A stretch of DNA of 64,000 nucleotides from Anaerolineae bacterium (GTDB taxonomy: Bacteria > Chloroflexota > Anaerolineae > Anaerolineales > Anaerolineaceae). The DNA is taken from positions 496,001-560,000 of the forward strand of contig JABUFD010000002.1 of the NCBI GenBank assembly GCA_013314735.1, given 5' to 3'. The notes beneath the pieces were generated by a model. The model was not told where the DNA came from. It worked only from the letters and a program-made list of their open reading frames with translations, and ran no database searches. The position numbers were made by a program, and so were the translations under genes. Of this stretch, positions 7,856 to 16,737 are shown piece after piece. Every line of letters begins with the position of its first letter. The first letter of the stretch is position 1.

Positions 7856-9112
7856 ATGAATTTAATGCAAATGGGTGATGAAGCCAGAAGCGCTTCCAGA
7901 CAGTTGGCAGGATCGCCAACCCGGCAAAGGAACGGATTTTTACTGAAACTTGCGTCCAATTTGATAAATGATCAGCGCACGATACTTACCGCCAACCAGA
8001 TGGATATCAGGATCGCTCGTGAAACCGGCCTTACAGAAGCGCTGATTGACCGACTGCTGATCACCCCGGAACGGTTGAACAGCATGGCGGGTGATGTGTC
8101 TGCCGTTGCCAAATTGCCCGATCCTGTTGGAAAGCGTTTTGCCCGGCAGAAGATGGAAAACGGGTTGCTTGTGGAGAAAATGCGCGTTCCATTAGGTGTT
8201 CTGGCGGTAATATATGAATCCCGCCCGAATGTTACCATCGATGTTGCCAGCCTTGCTGTAAAATCTGGAAATGCAGTCATCCTCCGCGGCGGTAGGGAGA
8301 CCATCCACACCAATCAGGCACTGGTGAACCTGGTGCAGCAGTCGTTGGTGGAAAATGGATTGCCTGGTAGTTGTGTGCAATTCATCAATTCACCTGACCG
8401 GAAGTGTGTGATGGATTTATTGGGCATGGCAGATACAATAGATATGTTGATTCCGCGGGGCGGTGCTGCATTGCACCAGTTTTGCCGGGAGAACAGCCGT
8501 ATTCCAGTCATCACTGGCGGGATCGGTATTTGCCATCTCTTTGTCGATGAAAGTGCCGACCTCGATGCCTCCATCCGCTTGATCCATAATGCAAAAACAC
8601 AACGCCCCAGTGTTTGCAATGCTTTGGATACGGTGCTGGTTCATCAGGCTGTTGCTGCTGAATTACTGCCCAGAATGGTTCGGGTTTTGGCAAAGAGCGG
8701 CGTGACATTCCGGGCAGATCCCATTGCAATGGCCATCCTGCAGGATAGTGATGCGAAAGTGTTCCCTGCGGATGATGTCGACTTTGACACCGAATGGTTG
8801 TCGCTGACATTGGGAGTCAAAGTAGTGGAGGGATTCGCTGAAGCGATTGATCATATTGCGACTCACAGTACAGGGCATTCCGATGGCATTTTGACCGGGA
8901 ATACAGATAATGCGGACCGGTTTGTCAGGATGGTAGATTCTGCCGCGGTGTATGTTAATGCCAGCACGCGCTTTACCGATGGATCGCAATTGGGATTGGG
9001 GGCAGAAGTGGCCATCTCGACTCAACGCCTGCATGCGCGTGGTCCGATGGCGTTGGAAGAGCTGACAATCTACAAATGGGTGATCCGCGGACAATACCAC
9101 ATCCGGGATTGA
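7856..9112 (+). CDS. proA: gamma-glutamyl phosphate reductase
   Basis: Reduces gamma-glutamyl phosphate to glutamate-5-semialdehyde with NADPH, the step after ProB. It is an aldehyde-dehydrogenase-fold protein of 418 residues. Visible are VPLGVLAVIYESRPNVTIDV, the loop IPRGGAALHQF, and the catalytic cysteine in RPSVCNALDTVLVH. The start at 7856 follows AGGTGA with five bases between and gives an N-terminus like other ProA proteins; an in-frame GTG at 7847 is possible. A strong bidirectional terminator follows. Confidence 0.93.
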   Translation: MNLMQMGDEARSASRQLAGSPTRQRNGFLLKLASNLINDQRTILTANQMDIRIARETGLTEALIDRLLITPERLNSMAGDVSAVAKLPDPVGKRFARQKMENGLLVEKMRVPLGVLAVIYESRPNVTIDVASLAVKSGNAVILRGGRETIHTNQALVNLVQQSLVENGLPGSCVQFINSPDRKCVMDLLGMADTIDMLIPRGGAALHQFCRENSRIPVITGGIGICHLFVDESADLDASIRLIHNAKTQRPSVCNALDTVLVHQAVAAELLPRMVRVLAKSGVTFRADPIAMAILQDSDAKVFPADDVDFDTEWLSLTLGVKVVEGFAEAIDHIATHSTGHSDGILTGNTDNADRFVRMVDSAAVYVNASTRFTDGSQLGLGAEVAISTQRLHARGPMALEELTIYKWVIRGQYHIRD

Positions 9113-9132
9113 TCCGCATCCCTAAACCACAA

Positions 9133-9169
9133 AAAACCCTGAAGCTCTCGAAGGAACTTCAGGGTTTTT
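9133..9169. terminator. bidirectional terminator between proA and hppA
   Basis: AAAACCCTGAAG (9133-9144) and CTTCAGGGTTTT (9157-9168) form a 12-bp stem with A and T runs on the two sides, able to end transcripts from both converging genes. Confidence 0.85.
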
Positions 9170-9193
9170 ATTTTGGGTAGTGAAGTGTATGGC

Positions 9194-11260
9194 TTAGCCG
9201 AAAATGTTGAAGGCTGCGAAGATCGGCGCGAAGGTTGAAGAAACCAGCGACATCACCGTGATCAGGGTATTAATCGAAGGACCAGCGGTATCTTTGAAGG
9301 GATCACCAACGGTATCGCCAACAACGCCTGCTTTGTGAGCTTCAGAACCTTTACCACCAAATTCACCGGTTTCGATGAATTTCTTGGCGTTGTCCCATAA
9401 GCCACCAGCGTTGGACATGAGCAGGGCAAAGATGATGCCGGTGAGAATGGCACCACCCAGGAAACCGCCCAGGGCTTCAGGGCCGAGGATGAAGCCGATT
9501 GCGAGAGGCAGAATGACGGCAATGATGGCTGGGCCAACCAATGCGCCCAGGGCATCCTGCGAGGCTAACGCAACGCATTTTTCATAATCAGGCTCAACTT
9601 CGCCTTTGAGGATGCGGGGATCATCTGCCCACTGCTTGCGGATCTCTTCGATCATGTCGAAGGCATTGTTGGTCACCGAAAGCATCAGCAGCGCGCTGAA
9701 CAGAGGGGGCGCGGAAGCACCCAGCAGGGCACCAGCAATCACGATCGGGTTGCGCAGGCTGATCAACAATGATTGACCAGAGGCTGCAAAGACGACCTCA
9801 GAATAAGCAGCGAAGAGGGCAAGCACGGTGAGTGCTGCGGCAGAAATCGCGAAGCCTTTGGTGATGGCTTTGGCAGTGTTGCCAGCGGCATCGAGAACAT
9901 CGGCTTTTTCGATCACTTCTTCGTCCATGCCAGCCATTTCAGCAATACCACGGGCATTATCCACAATGGGACCGTATGCATCGGAGGAAACGATCATGCC
10001 AGAGACTGACAGCAGACCAACTGCGGCAATACCCACACCATAAATCCCGCTCATGCCAAAAGCTTCAGCGGTGAAGTAGGAAATTAAGGTAGCAGCAACA
10101 ATACCAACAATGGAAGGCACCACACTCACCAGGCCATATGAAAAGCCAGTGATGATGTTGATGGCAGAACCTGAAGTGGAAACTTTTGCTGTTAATTGCA
10201 CGGGCTTGCCGGTATCAGAAGTGTAGTAGTCTGAAGTGAAACCGATGACCATACCGGTAACAATACCAGCGATCGCTGCCCACATCACACCAACGTTGTA
10301 TCCGCCCAGAAGGACGATGAGGACAACCAGGGCAACCAGCAATGCGCAAGTAACCACTGTGCCGGTGTTCAATGCGCGGCCAGGGCGTCCGCCTTCTTTT
10401 ACATTGACGAAGAGCATACCGAGTAATGAAGCCAAGATGCCCAGTGCGCAAACGATCAGGGGGAAGACGGTGTAGATGATCTTGTCAGCAGCATTCGGCA
10501 GGGCAAAACCCAGAAGCATGGCAGCAACGGTAGACGCAACATAGCTGTCGAAAATGTCGGCACCCATGCCAGCCACATCACCCACATTGTCGCCAACATT
10601 ATCGGCAACAACCGCGGGATTGCGGGGATCATCTTCGGGGATGCCAGCTTCCACCTTGCCCACCAGGTCGGCAGCGATGTCAGCTGTTTTGGTATAGATA
10701 CCACCACCGGCTTTGGCCAACAATGCCAGCATGGAAGCACCCAGGGAGAAACCCAGTACGTAGTTGGGGTTCTTTGTGATCAGGTAAACCGCGCTCATAC
10801 CAATCACCGCAATACCGACAGTAGCCAGACCCATCACGGAACCTGCGCGGAAAGACAGGTTGAACGCCTTGGTCAGGCTGTGGTTGGCGGCAGTGGCAGT
10901 ACGTACATTCGCATGCACTGCGACGGTCATGCCGAGGTAACCAGCAACTGCGGATAAGAGCGAGCCGATCAGGAAAGTAATCGCCATGCCAATACCACGA
11001 CCCAGATCGGGTTCGGCAAAGCCACCTTCAACATCCAGACCGAAGATCAGGGCAATCAGAATGCCAAGCACAACGGCCAACAAACCGAGGGCGGAGTACA
11101 ACTTTTTCAAGTATGCCTTGGCGCCTGCCTGGATCCAGCCAGCAACCTTTGCAGCCCGTTCAGTGCCTACTTCCTGTTTAATTACCCAGAAGTAGATATA
11201 CAGGGCGATGGCGACAGAAATCGCACCCGCCACGAGGGAAATGATAAGCCAGTTAGTCAT
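9194..11260 (-). CDS. hppA: H+-translocating membrane pyrophosphatase, K+-independent type
   Basis: An integral membrane protein of 688 residues with many transmembrane segments that couples PPi hydrolysis to proton pumping. The substrate site shows in DLVGKVEAGIPEDDPRNPAV and DNVGDNVGDVAGMGADIFDS, and in the late DTVGDPFKDTAGPSINTL. In the segment GNTAKAITKGFAI, Lys sits where K+-dependent enzymes have Ala, and Thr sits three residues later; both are signatures of the K+-independent family. H+ rather than Na+ is expected for that family. The start has AGAGGAG upstream. It shares the neighbourhood with a PPi-type phosphofructokinase, which would use the same metabolite. Confidence 0.93.
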   Translation of the reverse strand: MTNWLIISLVAGAISVAIALYIYFWVIKQEVGTERAAKVAGWIQAGAKAYLKKLYSALGLLAVVLGILIALIFGLDVEGGFAEPDLGRGIGMAITFLIGSLLSAVAGYLGMTVAVHANVRTATAANHSLTKAFNLSFRAGSVMGLATVGIAVIGMSAVYLITKNPNYVLGFSLGASMLALLAKAGGGIYTKTADIAADLVGKVEAGIPEDDPRNPAVVADNVGDNVGDVAGMGADIFDSYVASTVAAMLLGFALPNAADKIIYTVFPLIVCALGILASLLGMLFVNVKEGGRPGRALNTGTVVTCALLVALVVLIVLLGGYNVGVMWAAIAGIVTGMVIGFTSDYYTSDTGKPVQLTAKVSTSGSAINIITGFSYGLVSVVPSIVGIVAATLISYFTAEAFGMSGIYGVGIAAVGLLSVSGMIVSSDAYGPIVDNARGIAEMAGMDEEVIEKADVLDAAGNTAKAITKGFAISAAALTVLALFAAYSEVVFAASGQSLLISLRNPIVIAGALLGASAPPLFSALLMLSVTNNAFDMIEEIRKQWADDPRILKGEVEPDYEKCVALASQDALGALVGPAIIAVILPLAIGFILGPEALGGFLGGAILTGIIFALLMSNAGGLWDNAKKFIETGEFGGKGSEAHKAGVVGDTVGDPFKDTAGPSINTLITVMSLVSSTFAPIFAAFNIFG

Positions 11261-11714
11261 CGAATAATACTCTCCTCTACAGATATTTTGCAGGGGTTAC
11301 CTGCCTGGTTGAATCAAATATGTGAAACAATATTTTGATTGATTAAGCCTTTTGGGTGATGTTTTCCGCATCCATCACTTGCCTGGCTTTTGACAACAAA
11401 CAAAAAGGGCGGTAATCGGCGAATAAATCGAGATTTTTACAGATAATTGTTCAGGTTAAAAACGCCTTTTTACCCTGATAAAAAGCAAAATTCGGTAAAA
11501 ATTTTCACATACTTCCTCTTATTTGTCAACGTGACGGTTTTGATTCAGGAAACCCGTCATATGGATTCATTATTTCTGTAATATATCGAATCGAAACATC
11601 ACCTGTTTTGGCTGATGGGAAATATCAGCATGGTATCGGTATGTTTCCCTGCCTGGTTCATGCTATACTACTCAAAAGTCGATGTAAGAAATTCGTCAAA
11701 GTGGAGTGCAGGTC
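11261..11714. other. divergent intergenic region between hppA and the histidine kinase gene
   Basis: This 454-base AT-rich gap holds no gene I can support. An imperfect inverted repeat AATCAAATA (11312-11320) / TATTTTGATT (11331-11340) lies 50-80 bases upstream of hppA and could be regulatory. An extended -10, TGCTATACT (TATACT at 11664-11669), lies about 45 bases before the kinase start without a convincing -35. Confidence 0.45.
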
Positions 11715-12755
11715 ATGGCAAATACATCAACCCGTGGTGTCAGTTCGCGTATGGATATACGACAGAAAGTTCGCGCTGAGTTGGATCAAGCAAAAAAGTC
11801 ATTGGATGAAGTTTCGATGATGCTGGAACAAAGCCAGCGGGAGATGGAAATGCTGATGCAGCGCAACACTGCCATCACATCCCATTTGACACAGGTGCAA
11901 ACCCAGGCAGATCTGATACCGCCTGCCGATATCCGGGCAGCCTATACCGCCGCCATGGACGCGCAGCAGCGAATTCTGGTGATGCGCGGCCGCATGGAAA
12001 AACTTGCAGGCGACAAAGCACATTATCAACGAGTACTGGACCTGTTGAATGATGTCGATGCAGCCTTATCGCCTGGCACAAGTACCGGATTATCTGCAAC
12101 GGCGACATTGCTGGAAAAGGTGATTGAAGCACAGGAAGCGGAACGGGAACGCTTATCGCACCAGATGCATGACGGGCCAGCGCAAACCCTGTCGAATTTC
12201 ATCATCCAGACAGAAATCGCTTCGCGGACGTTGGATGTTAACAAAGACCAGGCAAAAGTTGAGTTGGATAACCTAAAGAACAGTGCAACCAAGGCGTTTC
12301 AGGACATACGAACCTTCATATTTGAATTACGCCCGATGATGCTGGATGACCTGGGTTTAGGACCGACAATCAAACGCTATACGGCTTCATTTGAGGAGCA
12401 AACCGGCATCAAAGTCCAGCTGACCTTGCGTGGTGATGAGGATCGGCGATTAAGCAAACCACAAGAGGTGGTACTCTTTCGTGCAATGCAGGAATTGATG
12501 TCGAATGCGGCCTTTCATAATGCTGACATGCATGCAAGGGTGGACATCAAAGTGAATCTTAGCATCGACCAAGACCTGGTGGAAGCCTCGGTCGCGGATA
12601 ATGGCAAAGGGTTCACGTATGATGAAACCGAACTGGAATCCAAAGGGTTTGGCTTGAAACTAATCCGTGAACGGGTAGAGATGTTGGGTGGAAAAATGGT
12701 GGTAGATACCGCTCCGGCAGCTGGTTGCATGGTCAGTTTGAGTATCCCTGTTTAG
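11715..12755 (+). CDS. soluble DegS-like sensor histidine kinase
   Basis: A 346-residue cytoplasmic kinase of the HisKA_3/HPK7 type. Residues 1-75 form a heptad-rich coiled coil (KSLDEVSMMLEQSQREMEML). The phospho-acceptor box is QEAERERLSHQMHDGPAQTL (His in QMHDG), followed by IFELRPMMLDDLGLGPTI. The ATP lid carries ELMSNAAFHNA (N box), VADNGKGFTY (G1) and KGFGLKLIRERVEMLGG (G2). There is no membrane segment or recognisable sensor domain, so the signal must be internal or come from a partner. No response regulator gene is adjacent. The start at 11715 is supported by GGAG eight bases upstream. Confidence 0.85.
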   Translation: MANTSTRGVSSRMDIRQKVRAELDQAKKSLDEVSMMLEQSQREMEMLMQRNTAITSHLTQVQTQADLIPPADIRAAYTAAMDAQQRILVMRGRMEKLAGDKAHYQRVLDLLNDVDAALSPGTSTGLSATATLLEKVIEAQEAERERLSHQMHDGPAQTLSNFIIQTEIASRTLDVNKDQAKVELDNLKNSATKAFQDIRTFIFELRPMMLDDLGLGPTIKRYTASFEEQTGIKVQLTLRGDEDRRLSKPQEVVLFRAMQELMSNAAFHNADMHARVDIKVNLSIDQDLVEASVADNGKGFTYDETELESKGFGLKLIRERVEMLGGKMVVDTAPAAGCMVSLSIPV

Positions 12756-12782
12756 TTAACCCATCGATCAATAGTTGATATT

Positions 12783-12818
12783 TGTTCCTGTTTTTGATTA
12801 TTTTTATCAACAGGAACA
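12783..12818 (+). terminator. possible terminator after the histidine kinase gene
   Basis: TGTTCCTGTT (12783-12792) and AACAGGAACA (12809-12818) form a 10-bp stem with a T-rich loop. No T-run follows on the + strand, so function as an intrinsic terminator is uncertain. Confidence 0.4.
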
Positions 12819-12831
12819 TTCCATTTGTCTA

Positions 12832-12861
12832 TTGCCAAACTGGTTTGGTTTTGGGTACACT
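12832..12861 (+). promoter_or_regulatory. promoter upstream of the phosphofructokinase gene
   Basis: TTGCCA (12832-12837) and TACACT (12856-12861) are spaced by 18 bases, 60 bases before the start codon. Confidence 0.5.
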
Positions 12862-12920
12862 TATATTGAGGCCGTTTGTGCCTGATTTATCAGTAATGTA
12901 CAGTGAGGAGATTGTAGAGC

Positions 12921-14090
12921 ATGGCAAAAACAATTGGTATCTTAACAGGCGGTGGTGATGTTCCTGGCTTGAATCCTGCGATGAAAGCAGTGGTTTTGAG
13001 CGCCCTGGAAGATGGTTACCGTGTTTTGGGCATACGCCGTGGGTGGGGTGGTTTGTTGAATTACAACCTGGATGACCCGGCCACCCATGATTATTATATC
13101 CGTGAACTTTCCCGGTGGGATGTACGAACCATTGACCGTACTGGCGGCACATTCCTGCATACCTCCCGCACGAATCCCCAAAAAGTGAAAGGGGATTCGA
13201 TTCCGGATTTCCTGAAAAACTCCCGTCTTGGCAAGCAGGTTTCAGACGATGGAACCATGGATTACACGGACCATGTATTGAAAGTGCTGGAGCATCTGGG
13301 AGTTGAAGCATTGGTGCCGATCGGCGGTGACGATACCCTAAGTTATGGAGCGCGAGTGCACAAAGAGGGGTTCCCCTGTGTGTGTATTCCCAAGACTATG
13401 GACAATGACGTGTTTGGCACAGATTACTGCATTGGTTTTTCAACTGCTATTACACGCAGTGTGGAATTCCTGACCAATATCCGTACATCGGTTGGGTCTC
13501 ATGAGCGGATCGGTGTGGTCGAATTGTTCGGCCGTAACTCTGGCGAAACCAGCCTGTTCTCTGCATACCTGGCCTATGTTGACCGGGCTGTGATTCCTGA
13601 AGTGGAATGTGATATTGCATCCCTGTCAGAATACCTGCTGGAAGACAAGCGGAATTGTCCCTCAAATTATGCCTTGATGACCATTTCGGAAGGGGCGATT
13701 ATTAAGGGTATGGATGTGATTGAGACCGGAGAAGAAGATGCCTATGGCCACAAGAAATTAGGCGGCGTGGGTATGATCGTGGCGGAAGAAATCAAACGCC
13801 GTACCGGTCAGCATATCATGTTCCAACAACCCGGGTATTTGATGCGTTCCGGTGCGCCTGACTCCCTCGACCGGATGGTGGCCATGTGTTACGGAAATCT
13901 TGCCGCACAACTGCTGCGCAAAGGCGATACCGGCAAGATGGTTGCGCTTCAGAATGGTTGCTATACAGCCATCCCGATCGATTATATTATGACAGGCAAG
14001 AAGACCGTTGAAGTTGAAAAATATTATGATGCCAAGAAATACCGCCCGGATGTGAAAGACATTATCGGCATCCCGATGTTTCTGCAGTAA
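12921..14090 (+). CDS. phosphofructokinase, PPi-dependent type by active-site signature
   Basis: Phosphorylates fructose-6-phosphate to the 1,6-bisphosphate. The 389-residue protein starts [23 protein letters not shown]-PFKs usually have Gly in GGDGS and PGTIDND; here the motifs read GGDDT and PKTMDND. Asp and Lys at these positions are the hallmark of PPi-dependent enzymes because they block the ATP alpha-phosphate site and reshape the pyrophosphate site. [20 protein letters not shown] and [10 protein letters not shown] complete the family pattern. The start is preceded by GAGGAG. The gene sits with fba (the next glycolytic step) and near the pyrophosphatase hppA. The donor is inferred, not measured. 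Confidence 0.88.
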   Translation: MAKTIGILTGGGDVPGLNPAMKAVVLSALEDGYRVLGIRRGWGGLLNYNLDDPATHDYYIRELSRWDVRTIDRTGGTFLHTSRTNPQKVKGDSIPDFLKNSRLGKQVSDDGTMDYTDHVLKVLEHLGVEALVPIGGDDTLSYGARVHKEGFPCVCIPKTMDNDVFGTDYCIGFSTAITRSVEFLTNIRTSVGSHERIGVVELFGRNSGETSLFSAYLAYVDRAVIPEVECDIASLSEYLLEDKRNCPSNYALMTISEGAIIKGMDVIETGEEDAYGHKKLGGVGMIVAEEIKRRTGQHIMFQQPGYLMRSGAPDSLDRMVAMCYGNLAAQLLRKGDTGKMVALQNGCYTAIPIDYIMTGKKTVEVEKYYDAKKYRPDVKDIIGIPMFLQ

Positions 14091-14103
14091 TTTTCCAAAA
14101 TTT

Positions 14104-14132
14104 ATGCTCAGAGGAAATCACCCTCTGAGCAT
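14104..14132 (+). terminator. perfect hairpin between phosphofructokinase and aldolase genes
   Basis: ATGCTCAGAGG (14104-14114) and CCTCTGAGCAT (14122-14132) form a perfect 11-bp stem with a 7-base loop. No T-run follows, so it may be an mRNA-processing or stability element rather than a terminator. Confidence 0.5.
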
Positions 14133-14157
14133 GTTTATGACCATTTGAGGTGAAAGC

Positions 14158-15111
14158 ATGATTGTTACAACAAAAAAACTGTTCGAAGCTGCGTACGGCA
14201 AGTATGCAATTGGCGCATACAACATCAATAACAGCGAGCAAACCATGGGTTTGTTCCGTGGGTGCGTTGAAAGTAAAGCGCCGTTCATTATCCAGATCAG
14301 CAAAGGTGCCCGTACCTATACAGACAAACGTATGCTGGAAGGAATGATTCGTGCCGCGGATGAAATTTTCCCCGAAGCGATATTCGCAGTACACCTAGAT
14401 CATGGTGATGAGCAAACCTGCTATGATTGCATCGAAAGTGGTTTTTATTCCTCTGTGATGATCGACGCCAGCCATGAAAGTTTTGAAGAAAATATTGCCA
14501 TCACCAAGCGGGTCGTGGATGCCGCGCATGCCAAAGGCATTGTGGTGGAAGCCGAGTTAGGCCAATTGGGTGGGGTTGAGGAGCATGTTAGTGTTTCCGA
14601 AGCTGATGCCAAGCTGACCGATCCTGACCAGGCGAAAGAATTCGTTGCGCGAACCGGCTGTGATTCGCTGGCCTGTGCCATCGGTACGTCCCATGGCGCT
14701 TTCAAGTTCTCTGGCAGCCAGGGTTTGCACTTTGATGTGTTGGCGGAAATTCAAAAACGCCTTCCCGGTTTCCCGCTGGTTATGCATGGATCCTCCTCTG
14801 TGCCCCAGGAAGAAGTTGCCCGGATCAACGCCGCTGGCGGTGCCCTGGCTGGTGCCAAGGGTGTTGATGCCGACCAGTTCCTCCCTGCCGCCAAATTGGG
14901 TGTGACCAAAATTAACATCGATACTGACGGCCGCCTGGTGTGGACCCGTGTCCATCGTGAATTCTTCCGGGACAAACCCGAAGGATTTGATCTGCGCTCT
15001 CCGGGTAAGATTTTTATGTCCGAATACGCAAAATTCATTGCTGACAAAAATGTGAAACTCGGCAGCGCCGGACAAATTGATACTGTGCGTGCCATGCTGG
15101 GTCAGGGTTAA
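14158..15111 (+). CDS. fba: class II fructose-bisphosphate aldolase
   Basis: Zn2+-dependent aldolase that splits fructose-1,6-bisphosphate into DHAP and glyceraldehyde-3-phosphate. Metal and catalytic residues show in VHLDHGDEQTCYDCIESGF (Asp-His), VVEAELGQLGGVEEHV, and VMHGSSSVPQEEV (metal-binding His). The phosphate-binding region is TKINIDTDGRLVW. The 317-residue length is that of the class IIB short form. GAGGTG lies about five bases before the ATG. It follows the PPi-type phosphofructokinase and ends at a strong terminator. Confidence 0.93.
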   Translation: MIVTTKKLFEAAYGKYAIGAYNINNSEQTMGLFRGCVESKAPFIIQISKGARTYTDKRMLEGMIRAADEIFPEAIFAVHLDHGDEQTCYDCIESGFYSSVMIDASHESFEENIAITKRVVDAAHAKGIVVEAELGQLGGVEEHVSVSEADAKLTDPDQAKEFVARTGCDSLACAIGTSHGAFKFSGSQGLHFDVLAEIQKRLPGFPLVMHGSSSVPQEEVARINAAGGALAGAKGVDADQFLPAAKLGVTKINIDTDGRLVWTRVHREFFRDKPEGFDLRSPGKIFMSEYAKFIADKNVKLGSAGQIDTVRAMLGQG

Positions 15112-15161
15112 TACGCATTTGATCATCAGAAGGGGCTCTTCCAAACCCAACAACGAACTTC

Positions 15162-15199
15162 CCGAACCGCCAATATGTTTGGCGGTTCGGATGCTTTTT
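15162..15199 (+). terminator. intrinsic terminator after fba
   Basis: CCGAACCGCCAA (15162-15173) pairs with TTGGCGGTTCGG (15179-15190), a 12-bp GC-rich stem followed by ATGC and a T run. Confidence 0.85.
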
Positions 15200-15283
15200 A
15201 ACGTAAGTGTTGTGCATACTTTATACGTGCCGGAGAATCGGAGCAGACTTTATTCAGTTCTCAGATAGAAAGGGTAACCATTG

Positions 15284-15787
15284 ATGCCAGCAAGTGACCA
15301 GGGAATAGATCATCACCGATACCAGGTGATTCCGCGTACTTTAATTTTCGTCTACCATCACGATACGGTCCTGTTGTTGAAGGGGGCTTCCAGCAAAAAA
15401 ATCTGGGCGGAACGTTACAATGGCCTGGGTGGGCACATTGAACCGGGAGAGGATGTTCAAACAGCAGCTCAGCGTGAGTTGTTGGAAGAAGCAGGATTGG
15501 ATTGCCGGCTTGCGTTATGTGGTACTGTGTTTTGTGATGTATCTTCCAATCCAGGGGTCGCTTTGTTTGTGTTTCGGGGTTTTCTCAAAACGCCAGCCGA
15601 ACTGAGAGTATCCAATGAAGGCGAACTGGTTTGGGTTCAATTGGAGGAGGTCAAAAATCTGCCAGCTGTTGATGACCTGGTAGTGCTTGTTAACCGGGCC
15701 TACCATTGGCGGGCTGATCAAACGGTTTTCTCTGCTCTCAACCGGTACGATATCGATGGAAAACTGGTGACCACGTTTTATGACTGA
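15284..15787 (+). CDS. Nudix hydrolase
   Basis: A 167-residue single-domain Nudix protein. The Nudix box GHIEPGEDVQTAAQRELLEE followed by AGL fits GX5EX7REUXEEXGU with all metal-binding glutamates present. The opening VIPRTLIFVYHHDTVLLLKGA and the middle NGLGGH resemble MutT/8-oxo-dGTPase-like members, but the substrate cannot be assigned. ATG 15284 is preceded by AAAGGG; TTG 15281 is an alternative. It overlaps the next gene by eight bases. Confidence 0.85.
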   Translation: MPASDQGIDHHRYQVIPRTLIFVYHHDTVLLLKGASSKKIWAERYNGLGGHIEPGEDVQTAAQRELLEEAGLDCRLALCGTVFCDVSSNPGVALFVFRGFLKTPAELRVSNEGELVWVQLEEVKNLPAVDDLVVLVNRAYHWRADQTVFSALNRYDIDGKLVTTFYD

Positions 15788-16160
15788 AGACAACACACCC
15801 GGACCAAACTGGTATCATGGCGCACAGCAACGGGTGACTGTTTTACGGGCAGGCAGTTCCGTAACCAAGTATCTGCCGGTGGCAATTGCATTTTCCCACC
15901 GGCCCACTGTGGTTTCGTACGAAGATAACGGCAGAATCCGCCATGACGGCAGTGCCCATGGCTTCATTCATTGTGTGGATGGACCACTTGGTCCTGATGA
16001 TCTTTGCCTTCATCCGGCGTGTCAGCGAAGTGGAACGGATTGGGAATGGGTTACACAACGAGATTTGGCCTTGCGCATACTATTCGAGGTTGATCCTGAT
16101 CCCGATGACCATTTATACCCGGATGATATTGCCGGACTTCAGGGAAGGGGAACACATTAG
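15780..16160 (+). CDS. small conserved-looking protein of unknown function
   Basis: A 126-residue acidic soluble protein whose ATG lies inside the last codons of the Nudix gene, so translation is probably coupled. I do not recognise it with confidence. The stretch NWYHGAQQRVTVLRAGSSVT followed by KYLPVAIAFSHRPTVVSY faintly recalls the start of rifampicin ADP-ribosyltransferase-like (Arr) domains, where a YHGT motif precedes a 'standing instructions for NAD' loop. The typical later catalytic segment is not obvious. No signal peptide or membrane segment is present. It converges on rsmD. Confidence 0.6.
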   Translation: MTEDNTPGPNWYHGAQQRVTVLRAGSSVTKYLPVAIAFSHRPTVVSYEDNGRIRHDGSAHGFIHCVDGPLGPDDLCLHPACQRSGTDWEWVTQRDLALRILFEVDPDPDDHLYPDDIAGLQGRGTH

Positions 16161-16170
16161 CTGTTTAGCG

Positions 16171-16737
16171 CTACCCGGATCGCGCTTCATAGAAAACCAG
16201 GAGGGTGGAGCCATATTTGCGTTGATCAAATTGTGCAAAATGCTGGAATTCAAGCAAATCCTCGAACTCGACCGGGTGGATCTGGACGATGACCCAGGCC
16301 GCCTCTGCCATCCACCCCGGGTTGCTGTCCAATGTCTCCAGCGCTTGTTTCCACATCGCTTTGTATTGGGGTGGGGCGATATAGATATAATCATACTGGC
16401 AGTCAGGCATTCTTTTGAGGAATTGAAATGCATCCATCACCAACAGCTCAGCAGCGTGATCCAGGCGGGTATGCGCTATATTCCTTTTTAATGTGGCCGC
16501 TGCTTTTGGGTTCTTCTCAATAAATCTGCAATAATCAGCTCCACGGCTCAAGGCTTCCAGGCCAATGGAACCTGTACCGCCGAATAAATCCAAAAAATCG
16601 GCGCCAAAGATATCCTGCCCGATGATGTTGAAAACATTTTCCTTCACGCGATCCGTCACCGGCCGCGTGGAGTCACCGGGAACGGCAAACAGGCGCATAC
16701 CCTTGGCTTTACCGGCGATAATACGCGGGGTACTCAT
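16171..16737 (-). CDS. rsmD: 16S rRNA (guanine(966)-N2)-methyltransferase, RsmD family
   Basis: Methylates G966 of 16S rRNA in the small subunit. The start [20 protein letters not shown], the hallmark DSTRPVTDRVKENVFNII, and the SAM motif FLDLFGGTGSIGLEALSRGA are all typical, and 188 residues is the normal length. The catalytic NPPY/DPPY motif reads APPQY here (YDYIYIAPPQYKAMW): the acidic first residue is Ala and the motif Tyr is Gln, which is unusual for an N-methyltransferase. The start codon overlaps the stop of the upstream BchI-like gene, so it is last in that transcription unit. Confidence 0.88.
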   Translation of the reverse strand: MSTPRIIAGKAKGMRLFAVPGDSTRPVTDRVKENVFNIIGQDIFGADFLDLFGGTGSIGLEALSRGADYCRFIEKNPKAAATLKRNIAHTRLDHAAELLVMDAFQFLKRMPDCQYDYIYIAPPQYKAMWKQALETLDSNPGWMAEAAWVIVQIHPVEFEDLLEFQHFAQFDQRKYGSTLLVFYEARSG

